In this document: positions 1 to 5,165 of the stretch, piece by piece
Layout: every line of letters starts with the position of its first letter
How positions within the stretch are numbered: the first letter of the stretch is position 1
NCBI GenBank assembly: GCA_030691925.1
Contig: JAUYDG010000052.1
Location: forward strand, 1 to 5,963
From: Nanobdellota archaeon
GTDB lineage: Archaea > Nanobdellota > Nanobdellia > SCGC-AAA011-G17 > VGLX01
Direction of reading: 5' to 3'
DNA: 5,963 bases
Notes under the pieces: model-generated
What the model was told of the DNA's origin: nothing
The model's input: the letters and a program-made list of their open reading frames with translations, nothing else
Database searches by the model: none
Position numbers and translations under genes: made by a program

Positions 1-180
1 AATGACACTGTGCTCCTGGTAACGCACGGAGGCTTTGTGTCACAGCTAATCCTCCACCTATTCGGATACCCTTCAGACAGGTTCTCAGGGTTCATACCGG
101 ACAATGCGGGCGTTACAGAGATAGAAATAAAAAAAGGAAAGCCGAAACTTTTATCATTTAACAATACAAACCATCTTTAA
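1..180 (+). CDS. Histidine phosphatase family protein (phosphoglycerate mutase-like), C-terminal part
   Basis: The frame is open from the left edge and gives 59 residues ending in TAA at 178-180; the start lies outside the window. The stretch LLVTHGGFVSQLI (from about residue 5) matches the conserved second-histidine block of the histidine phosphatase superfamily, in which a His followed by Gly-Gly sits after a hydrophobic strand; the His is codon 25-27. The later FIPDNAGVTEIEI segment is also typical of the end of this fold, where a short Asn-containing loop precedes a final strand. Family members remove phosphate from small molecules (phosphoglycerate, alpha-ribazole phosphate and others) through a phosphohistidine made on the N-terminal RHG histidine, which is not visible here. 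The substrate therefore cannot be given. The gene converges on lysS and the two stop codons overlap in TTAA. Confidence 0.82.
   Translation, partial: NDTVLLVTHGGFVSQLILHLFGYPSDRFSGFIPDNAGVTEIEIKKGKPKLLSFNNTNHL
129..135 (-). terminator. Possible T-rich terminator for lysS
   Basis: On the minus strand a run of seven T (preceded by CC and followed by ATTTC) lies about 40 bases past the lysS stop. Archaeal transcription often ends at T-runs without a hairpin. The run sits inside the opposing phosphatase gene, where it encodes consecutive lysines, so it may be no more than a coding run of A on the other strand. Confidence 0.22.
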
Positions 181-1763
181 ACTTCTTCCAGAAGCTTCAA
201 AACCTTATTCACGCCTATCGTTAGTATGAATCCTGCAAGCTTAGGGCCTCTCTCCTTGCCTATCAAGGCCAAGTAGACACCTTTAAAGAATACTTTGTTG
301 TCCATCTTCAACCCTTGGCAGATGCTGTAAAACTCCTCGAACAAAGAGCCTTCGTCATACTTATTCTTCTTCAGCTTCTCAGCCAGGATTCTTATAGCTT
401 TTTTCTGGTCATCATTAAGCTCTTTTTTTATAACTTCCGAGACTTTCTCATGAACCTTAAACTTCATGTCTTCAGGGGCGTACTTGCTGACCCAGTTCCA
501 AGCGCACTTTGCCCTTGTCTCGACCCTTTTCCTGTCAAAATCTGTCTTGATAAAAGTCTTGTACCCTTCAATAACATTTTTTATGTCACCTTCATGAATC
601 TGCACGAGATTAGTCAGATGCCTAAAAGGAACCTGCAATGGCATCTTGTCAGGAACTTCGCTAACTTGAGAAAGCTCGTAAGTCCTAAGCTCTTTCAGGT
701 ATTTTTTCTTGTTCTCAACAAGCTCCTCATCAAAATAAATCCTTTCAGTCTTATCGTAATCCTCATAAATCTTGATAACATCTAGGTCGAAAGATACGGC
801 AAACTCCGTATTCGGCCTAGTGCCAGCAAAAAGGTAGCGCACTATCTCCGGCTCATAAACTTCTAAGCAGTCCTTAAGCGTGATAACATTGCCTAGCGAG
901 GAAGACATCTTACCACCTTGGCCTTTGACAATGATATAATCATACATTTGATATACTGGGGCTTTTTCACCAAAAACCTGTTCCACAATCTCTTGCGCCG
1001 TAGTCCTAGAGCCTCCAGGCGTTGAGTGCTCTTTGCCGCCAGGCTCAAAGTCAACCTTCTCGTAAGCCCAGCGCATCGGCCAATCAAGCCTCCAAACTAA
1101 TTTTGCTATGCCTTTCTTTCTGAAATCCACTTTATCAGAAAAACCGCAGTCACACTCATAGCTTACAGTATATTCCCCATCATAATCCAAGACGTTTGTA
1201 TTATCAGTGCCGCATTTTTCACAAAAAACGCTTAAAGGGTACCAAGACTTAGGCAAAGGCTCTTCGCGATACTTGTTGAGAATCTCTATTGCAATCTCTC
1301 TTCTGTTCATAGCATGCTTTATCATGTCAGCATACTCGCATGCCATGTACTTCCTGCTTTGGTAAAGAAACTCTGGAAAAATACCAACAGCAGGCAAGTA
1401 CTCTTCAGCTTCCTTTTCCAGGTGTTCAGCATAAGATTTGTGACAGCCAAAAGTGTCAGGCGTATCAACAGTGGGTTTGCCTAAGAATTTCTGCAATACA
1501 TCCTGCTTAGGCATATTCGCAGGTACCTTCCTAAACCTGTCATAGTCATCCCAAGAATAGATGAAACGGACTTTCTTCTTCTTATTTTTTAAAGCCCTGC
1601 AAACTAAGTCTACAGTTATTATCTCCCGAAAATTACCGATATGAACAGTACCAGAAGGCGTTATGCCAGCAGCGCAGACATACTTAGCTTTTTTACCCCT
1701 TTCCCTTATTACTTTTTCAGCTACGAGGTCTGCCCAATGAAAGCTTTCTTCCTTTTTTTCCAT
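177..1763 (-). CDS. lysS: Lysyl-tRNA synthetase, class I (LysRS-I)
   Basis: A 528-residue protein of normal length for class I LysRS, the cytoplasmic enzyme that charges tRNA-Lys with lysine using ATP. This form is found in most archaea and some bacteria. The Rossmann catalytic domain carries the HIGH-type motif HIGN at residues 41-44, within TPSGTVHIGNFREI, and the KMSKS-type motif KMSSS at 285-289. A zinc-ribbon-like insert has CEKC at 181-184 and CDC at 204-206. The block GGKEHSTPGGSRTTAQEI (from 242) is the conserved segment of this family between insert and KMSKS. The rest, from about 340, is the helical C-terminal tRNA/anticodon-binding part. The start at 1763 is supported by its position directly before the conserved domain. 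AAGGG lies flush against the ATG, too close to act as an SD site, but a TATA-like box about 27 bases upstream fits a leaderless message. It follows the kinase gene by 22 bases, so readthrough from the cassette is also possible. Confidence 0.97.
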   Translation of the reverse strand: MEKKEESFHWADLVAEKVIRERGKKAKYVCAAGITPSGTVHIGNFREIITVDLVCRALKNKKKKVRFIYSWDDYDRFRKVPANMPKQDVLQKFLGKPTVDTPDTFGCHKSYAEHLEKEAEEYLPAVGIFPEFLYQSRKYMACEYADMIKHAMNRREIAIEILNKYREEPLPKSWYPLSVFCEKCGTDNTNVLDYDGEYTVSYECDCGFSDKVDFRKKGIAKLVWRLDWPMRWAYEKVDFEPGGKEHSTPGGSRTTAQEIVEQVFGEKAPVYQMYDYIIVKGQGGKMSSSLGNVITLKDCLEVYEPEIVRYLFAGTRPNTEFAVSFDLDVIKIYEDYDKTERIYFDEELVENKKKYLKELRTYELSQVSEVPDKMPLQVPFRHLTNLVQIHEGDIKNVIEGYKTFIKTDFDRKRVETRAKCAWNWVSKYAPEDMKFKVHEKVSEVIKKELNDDQKKAIRILAEKLKKNKYDEGSLFEEFYSICQGLKMDNKVFFKGVYLALIGKERGPKLAGFILTIGVNKVLKLLEEV

Positions 1764-1785
1764 CCCTTAAAAAATAAGAAACTAG

Positions 1786-2421
1786 TTATTTAAAACTTTT
1801 TATTTTAGCAAAATTATCATTCTTGGGCGCTAATGCTGGATAATCATTTGTTAAGCGGGTGATAAATTCTCTTAGCATCCTTGCTGTCTGCTTTATATCG
1901 TTTTTATCTGTGTCTATTTTTAGTTTAGGTTCGCTGAAATTCTTGTACCAGCCCATGTATTCTTTTTCCCTTGCTATTATCAAGGATGGGTTATCGGCAA
2001 GCATAAGCTCATACTTGGCTCCTTTCTCCCTCAGCCTTCTGATCCTTTCGCTTAGCGGCAGAGAAAAGTACACTATTGCGTCCGGGGTTTTTATTAAAGG
2101 CTTGAATAGCCTTATCAGCAGCCTGTTATGCAATCTCCTTGCTGAAGGGACGTAGGATGTTATCGAGATGTCATGCCTGTCCTGGAGCACTATCCTTCCT
2201 CTGTTCAGATGCGGCCTTGTCTCTGTGAGCGTGATGTACGCCAGTTCTGTTAGGAACATTATAGTGGACGGGACTCTTCTTGAGATCTTTCCTATCCATC
2301 TGCTCGAGCCTATCCCTTTGCTGTAGACGAACCTTTTGTCATTGCCTTTCAGGATCTCTTTTATTGCTGTTGTTTTTCCTGAGCAGTCCAGGCCTTCGCA
2401 GGCTATAAGCATGCCTTTCAT
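1786..2421 (-). CDS. Thymidylate kinase-like P-loop nucleotide kinase
   Basis: A 211-residue protein of normal size for the dTMP kinase / deoxynucleoside kinase group. The Walker A loop is GLDCSGKTT at residues 10-18, after a hydrophobic first strand. A DRH motif at 81-83 stands where the family has its DR(Y/F/H) substrate- and magnesium-binding motif. An Arg-rich stretch at 126-131 (RIRRLR) is the likely LID; with no basic residue inside the P-loop this resembles the type II (LID-arginine) arrangement. IDTDKN at 169-174 matches the C-terminal adenine-side loop. The REPG-type segment after the P-loop, usual in true dTMP kinases, is not evident; the region reads YSKGIGSSRW. The substrate may therefore be dTMP or another (deoxy)nucleotide or related phosphate acceptor. 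The start overlaps the stop of the second radical SAM gene in ATGA, with GGAG eight bases upstream (2430-2433). It is the last gene of the cassette; its C-terminal tail from about 192 looks unstructured and poorly conserved. Confidence 0.85.
   Translation of the reverse strand: MKGMLIACEGLDCSGKTTAIKEILKGNDKRFVYSKGIGSSRWIGKISRRVPSTIMFLTELAYITLTETRPHLNRGRIVLQDRHDISITSYVPSARRLHNRLLIRLFKPLIKTPDAIVYFSLPLSERIRRLREKGAKYELMLADNPSLIIAREKEYMGWYKNFSEPKLKIDTDKNDIKQTARMLREFITRLTNDYPALAPKNDNFAKIKSFK
1787..1794 (-). promoter_or_regulatory. Candidate TATA box of lysS
   Basis: The minus strand reads TTTAAATA, centred about 27 bases before the lysS ATG. This is the usual distance from an archaeal TATA box to the transcription start, which would make the message start at or next to the ATG. 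The box overlaps the stop codon of the upstream kinase gene. The region is AT-rich, so chance occurrence is possible. Confidence 0.45.
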
Positions 2422-3422
2422 CTTATGCTCTCCAGCTTGAATTTCCTTATAGGGCAGACAAAGCAGTACCTTTTTGAGTCGTAGCTTTTGATGTCAAAAG
2501 AGCTTTTGAAGTCCACGCAGCAGCCTGAAAGCTTCTTGAACATCTCTGATGCTTCAGCCCAGTAATTTTTCCATAGATTTTTATCGTCCCAGATGTCTTT
2601 GATTGAGCATCGTCGAAGGTTGGCTATTGGCATCCCGTACGAGGCTAGTATCGCGCATGGGTAAACGTTTCCGTCCGGAAGTATCTGCAGGTGGCTCCTC
2701 TCATTGTTGGCTATGCAGCCCCATCCTGAGATGCGGTCAGTTTTTTTTGCGAGCGGAAACTCGACGGATATTTTCATCCCGCAATTTTGGAAGCTCTTCA
2801 GCCTTGCCCTGATGAACTCCAGCCATTTCAGCGGCTCGACAGGCTGCTCTTCGCTTCTCCTGCCCCTTCCTACAGGGGTGAAGTAATAGATTCCTTGCTC
2901 GTCAGCTCCTAACCTCAGTGCGAGTCTTGTTATGTTTGGGATGTCGTCGATGTTGCATTCGAATACTGTCGTGTTCACTTTGGTGTAGAACCTTGCTTCT
3001 TTCGCCGCTATTATGTTTTTTATTACTATTTCAAATGTTGCTTTGTCTTTTCTTCTTATGCGATTGTACACTCTTGCATTTGAGCCGTCCAGGCTTATGG
3101 CTATCCCGTCAAGGCCAAGCATTTTGAATCTTTTCAGCTTCTCTTCGCTCAGCAGGCAGCCGTTTGTCACAAGTTCTATTTTGTATCCTAAGCTTTTTCC
3201 GATGCTGATTATTTTTTCTATGTCCTTCCTCAGCAGCGGCTCTCCGCCGGTTATGTCGAACCTTTCCCCTCCTAGCTCTTTCGTGTCCTTCAGTATCGTC
3301 TCTATCTCTTCCAGGCTGAGTTCCGGCATCTTTGCTATCCCTGAGTCGAAGGCGCAGTGCGCGCATCTGAAGTTGCACCTGTTGGTTACGTTCAGGTCGA
3401 GTTTCGGGAGCCTTTCTTTCAT
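2418..3422 (-). CDS. Radical SAM protein with C-terminal SPASM/twitch-like cysteine region
   Basis: A 334-residue protein. The radical SAM cluster motif CNFRCAHC has cysteines at 16, 20 and 23 (CX3CX2C), following LDLNVTNR. The SAM-binding GGEP is at 59-62, and VTNG (85-88) and ISLDG (109-113) are further core strands of the partial TIM barrel. The C-terminal part keeps the SPASM-style elements GC (C236), LPDGNVYPC (C256) and DIW (276-278), then C301, C302 and CFVC at 320-323, which would suit one auxiliary iron-sulfur cluster. Such enzymes often modify peptides or small molecules by radical chemistry; the substrate is unknown here. The frame is open further upstream (to an ATG at 3539), but that extension lies inside the preceding gene and has no family features. 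The start at 3422 gives an ATGA overlap with that gene's stop and has AAGGAG eight bases before it. The Ala after the third cluster cysteine, where an aromatic residue is common, is slightly unusual. Confidence 0.9.
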   Translation of the reverse strand: MKERLPKLDLNVTNRCNFRCAHCAFDSGIAKMPELSLEEIETILKDTKELGGERFDITGGEPLLRKDIEKIISIGKSLGYKIELVTNGCLLSEEKLKRFKMLGLDGIAISLDGSNARVYNRIRRKDKATFEIVIKNIIAAKEARFYTKVNTTVFECNIDDIPNITRLALRLGADEQGIYYFTPVGRGRRSEEQPVEPLKWLEFIRARLKSFQNCGMKISVEFPLAKKTDRISGWGCIANNERSHLQILPDGNVYPCAILASYGMPIANLRRCSIKDIWDDKNLWKNYWAEASEMFKKLSGCCVDFKSSFDIKSYDSKRYCFVCPIRKFKLESIR

Positions 3423-4480
3423 CTTGGCTTCTCCTTCACAGGGATGTACAGCGTGCACAGGTACAGCTCGTGTACGTTCCAGTCTTTGCTTATCCCCTGC
3501 TCTGCCTTCGGCTTCTTGTCTTTGGGATTGAGCCAACATAAAGGATCCGGTCCGTTGAAGTGGCCGTGCTCGAGGTAGGATGCTCCTGCGTCACCTCCCC
3601 TGCAGTGGAAATAGGCGTTGCAGAGCCTGCACTTCCCTTCCGGTTTCCTTTGCCTTATGCTCTTGAATATCTTTGAGCCCATTATTTCCTGTATCGTCTT
3701 GCGTTTTATGTTGCCTCCTGACTCGCTTAGGAATACTGACGGGCTTACTTCGCCGTTGGGCTGTATCCTGAACGCTGTGAATCCTGAAGGGTCTCCCGGC
3801 AGGTAGTATTTCCCTCCGAAGGCTGCCCTAAAGATAGGCTCCGGAGTCAGTATATCACTTTTCTTAAGCCTGTTCAAGAAGGTGTATGCTTTCTTCAGGT
3901 CTTCTTTTGTGAGCGCAAGCTCCTGCCTGTTGCCAGTGCCTCTCCCGTTGGACCTGAACCTGTTGAGCCTCCAGGAGTCTACGCCTAGGCTTCGTGCTAG
4001 ATCGTGAAGCTTTTTCAGCTCCTGCTCTGTGCAGTTCAGCTTTGTAAGGCAGGTGACCATCTCGTTATTGACTCTTTCCTTTACCAATACTTTTAAGGCG
4101 GCTATCGCTTTGTTGAAAGTCCCTTCTTTTCCTCGGAACCTGTCATGCTTTCCTGCTTCTGCGAAGTCTATGCTCACGCCTATGTCATGGAACAGCTCGA
4201 GGTGGTCTTTTATCCTGTCGAACGTTGTTCCGTTTGTCGTGTAGGATATCGCTATGCCCTTGCTCTTGATGCGTTCGCATATCCTTATGAAGTCTGGCCT
4301 TAGCGCGCATTCCCCTCCGCCGAAGTTCACTGCCACCACGCCTGCGCTTTTCAGTTTCTCTACTACTTTGAAGCACTCTTTTGTTGTTAGCTCGTCAGAG
4401 CTTCTTTTGCCTGATGCGTTGTAGCAGTGTATGCATCTCAGGTTACAGGCTTTTGTCAGGGACCATCCCGCGACTAGCAT
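3419..4480 (-). CDS. Radical SAM protein with degenerate SPASM domain
   Basis: A 353-residue protein. The motif CNLRCIHCY has cluster cysteines at 12, 16 and 19 with the usual aromatic residue after the third. The GGE motif appears as GGGEC at 54-58, with Cys in place of the common Pro. YTTNG and VSIDFAE follow as further barrel elements. The C-terminal part has a SPASM-like CX2CX5C (C284, C287, C293) and DPLCW (C315). The first half of a normal SPASM domain is altered: the segment GDPSGFTAFRIQPNGEVSPS lacks the cysteines expected before the strand and after the VxP turn. CRGGD (293-297) has Asp where CxGGC is usual. One auxiliary cluster at most seems likely. A 38-residue tail ends in HELYLCTLYIPV. 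Peptide-modifying enzymes share this layout, but no substrate can be named. The start overlaps the HD gene by seven bases and has AGGAGG four bases before the ATG (4485-4490); the stop overlaps the next gene in ATGA. Confidence 0.9.
   Translation of the reverse strand: MLVAGWSLTKACNLRCIHCYNASGKRSSDELTTKECFKVVEKLKSAGVVAVNFGGGECALRPDFIRICERIKSKGIAISYTTNGTTFDRIKDHLELFHDIGVSIDFAEAGKHDRFRGKEGTFNKAIAALKVLVKERVNNEMVTCLTKLNCTEQELKKLHDLARSLGVDSWRLNRFRSNGRGTGNRQELALTKEDLKKAYTFLNRLKKSDILTPEPIFRAAFGGKYYLPGDPSGFTAFRIQPNGEVSPSVFLSESGGNIKRKTIQEIMGSKIFKSIRQRKPEGKCRLCNAYFHCRGGDAGASYLEHGHFNGPDPLCWLNPKDKKPKAEQGISKDWNVHELYLCTLYIPVKEKPR
3431..3436 (-). promoter_or_regulatory. Ribosome binding site deciding the start of the second radical SAM gene
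   Basis: The minus strand reads AAGGAG eight bases before the ATG at 3422, inside the last codons of the upstream radical SAM gene. This supports the short start over the in-frame ATG at 3539. Confidence 0.75.
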
Positions 4481-5058
4481 TTTCCCTCCTGCAGCATCTC
4501 TTCCAGCTTCTGGATGTTCTGCTGCTTTCCAGGATTCCTCAGCTTTCTCGCTGCTTCTGTGTGGTATTCGTGGCTTTTGAGGAACTTAAGCTGGTTCCTG
4601 CACCATTCCGTGCTCTTCGGGGCTTTCAGCTCTTCCCTTACCTTCTCTCCCAGCTCGAAGAAGTCATCCCTTCCGAGGTTGTCCAGGTCCGCGTCGCATA
4701 TTGTCTGCTCCAGGAGGTCTTTCGGCCTTTGAGGCATCTTCGTCGCCAGGATGATGCTGTAGACCCTACCTGCCTGCGCTTCGGAGTAACCGAGGCTTGG
4801 GAGATATTTCCTGGCAAGCTCTGCGCTCTTCTCCTCATTGTCACCCGCCCCTGGGACTACAATCACGTCGTGCAGCAGCGCTGCTGTGTCCAGCAGGAAC
4901 TTTTCATCATCGCTTATGCCACCTAGGCTGGCTAGCGTATTAGTTGCAGAGTACACGTCCAGCGCATGGCTGAAGTTGTGGTAAGGCAGATCCTGCATGA
5001 GACCTTTCACTATGTATGTCAACGTTTCGATTTTCTTTTGGTTTCCGTTTGTTTCCAT
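4474..5058 (-). CDS. HD-superfamily metal-dependent phosphohydrolase
   Basis: A 194-residue single-domain protein. The likely metal ligands of the HD fold are visible in order: YHNFSHALDVY with H27 and H31, LLHDV with H63-D64, and DADLDNLG with D122 and D124. Between them are DNEEKSAELA (73-82) and LATK (104-107). The order HD, then NEExSA, then ATK, then DxDLxxLG, then a helix ending in RxEL is that of the COG4339-type predicted phosphohydrolases, as I recall the family. HD proteins hydrolyse phosphomonoesters, phosphodiesters or nucleotides; the YHNxxHxxDV stretch also resembles the cyclic nucleotide phosphodiesterase signature, but the small size argues against a standard PDE. The substrate is unknown. 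It is the first gene of the cassette. The start is supported by GGTGAT five bases upstream and an in-frame stop just before. The stop (TAG) lies inside the first codons of the radical SAM gene. No signal peptide or membrane segment is seen, so it should be cytoplasmic. Confidence 0.87.
   Translation of the reverse strand: METNGNQKKIETLTYIVKGLMQDLPYHNFSHALDVYSATNTLASLGGISDDEKFLLDTAALLHDVIVVPGAGDNEEKSAELARKYLPSLGYSEAQAGRVYSIILATKMPQRPKDLLEQTICDADLDNLGRDDFFELGEKVREELKAPKSTEWCRNQLKFLKSHEYHTEAARKLRNPGKQQNIQKLEEMLQEGKC
4485..4490 (-). promoter_or_regulatory. Strong Shine-Dalgarno site of the first radical SAM gene
   Basis: The minus strand reads AGGAGG four bases before the ATG at 4480, within the end of the HD gene. 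The full consensus inside an upstream coding region indicates translation of the radical SAM gene from its own ribosome entry within the operon message. Confidence 0.7.
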
Positions 5059-5063
5059 TTTGC

Positions 5064-5069
5064 ATCACC
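5064..5069 (-). promoter_or_regulatory. Ribosome binding site of the HD phosphohydrolase gene
   Basis: The minus strand reads GGTGAT five bases before the ATG at 5058. This pairs with the AUCACC part of the archaeal 16S rRNA 3' end, the 3' half of the full AGGAGGUGAU consensus. An out-of-frame ATG overlaps the site itself. Confidence 0.6.
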
Positions 5070-5089
5070 AATCAGTAAGATGTAGTGAG

Positions 5090-5097
5090 TAATATAA
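5090..5097 (-). promoter_or_regulatory. Candidate TATA box of the cassette promoter
   Basis: The minus strand reads TTATATTA, centred about 35 bases before the HD gene ATG. This predicts a transcription start some 9 bases before the ATG, so the leader would barely include the GGTGAT site. The palindromic TATA element at 5134-5143 could instead serve this strand and give a leader of about 55 bases. Which one is used cannot be decided here. Confidence 0.4.
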
Positions 5098-5115
5098 GAA
5101 CTATTTCATCTAAAA

Positions 5116-5132
5116 TTACGTTTTTAACGAAA
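5116..5132. promoter_or_regulatory. Interrupted inverted repeat, candidate operator between divergent genes
   Basis: The sequence has the form TTnCGTTnnnAACGnAA: six matching pairs per side (two outer, four inner) around a three-base centre, in an intergenic region of only 107 bases. It ends just before the TATA box of the Lrp-like gene, overlapping the BRE position, and lies upstream of the cassette start. Its size and symmetry suit Lrp/AsnC-type dimers, whose sites are often AT-rich palindromes of about 13-17 bases. Binding by the neighbouring regulator is inferred. Confidence 0.45.
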
Positions 5133-5144
5133 AATTTATAAATA
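5129..5144 (+). promoter_or_regulatory. BRE/TATA promoter of the Lrp-like regulator gene
   Basis: GAAAAA at 5129-5134 fits the purine-rich BRE and TTTATAAATA at 5135-5144 is close to the archaeal TATA consensus. The TATA centre is about 26 bases before the ATG at 5166, and no SD site precedes that ATG, so a leaderless transcript is expected. The core ATTTATAAAT (5134-5143) is a perfect palindrome, so it could also bind TBP for the opposite strand. Confidence 0.7.
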
Positions 5145-5165
5145 TTCTTAGTATAATCATAAAAC

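Noticed and set aside
184..193. CTTC/GAAG hairpin just past the phosphatase stop as a terminator
   Set aside because: The stem is only four pairs with a two-base loop, no T-run follows, and the bases are the final codons of lysS.
315..785. A 156-residue plus-strand frame inside lysS that looks membrane-like
   Set aside because: It lies entirely opposite the conserved C-terminal part of lysS and has no SD site or family motif; its hydrophobicity reflects the Lys/Glu-rich helices on the other strand.
3013..3531. A 172-residue Ser/Leu-rich plus-strand frame opposite the radical SAM junction
   Set aside because: Antisense shadow of two conserved genes; the apparent hydrophobic stretches come from the complement of Glu/Lys/Arg-rich helices.
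3423..3539. In-frame N-terminal extension of the second radical SAM gene back to an ATG at 3539
   Set aside because: The 39 extra residues lie inside the upstream radical SAM gene in another frame, are low-complexity (Arg, Gln, Glu rich), and precede the well-supported ATGA/AAGGAG start at 3422.
4381..4926. A 181-residue open frame on the plus strand opposite the HD and radical SAM genes
   Set aside because: It is antisense to two genes with clear family motifs, has no recognisable domain, and its Leu/Phe/Cys-rich composition is what the complement of these codons gives.
4940..5065. A short minus-strand frame beginning at the ATG that overlaps the GGTGAT site (about 41 residues) as a small overlapping gene
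   Set aside because: It is out of frame with the HD gene and lies almost wholly within it, its ATG overlaps the HD ribosome site, and its sequence shows no conserved feature.
5116..5160. A 14-residue minus-strand frame in the intergenic region (MIILRIFINFSLKT) as a possible precursor or leader peptide
   Set aside because: It has no SD site, runs through the TATA element and inverted repeat of the divergent promoter, and lacks cysteines or a recognisable leader/core layout.
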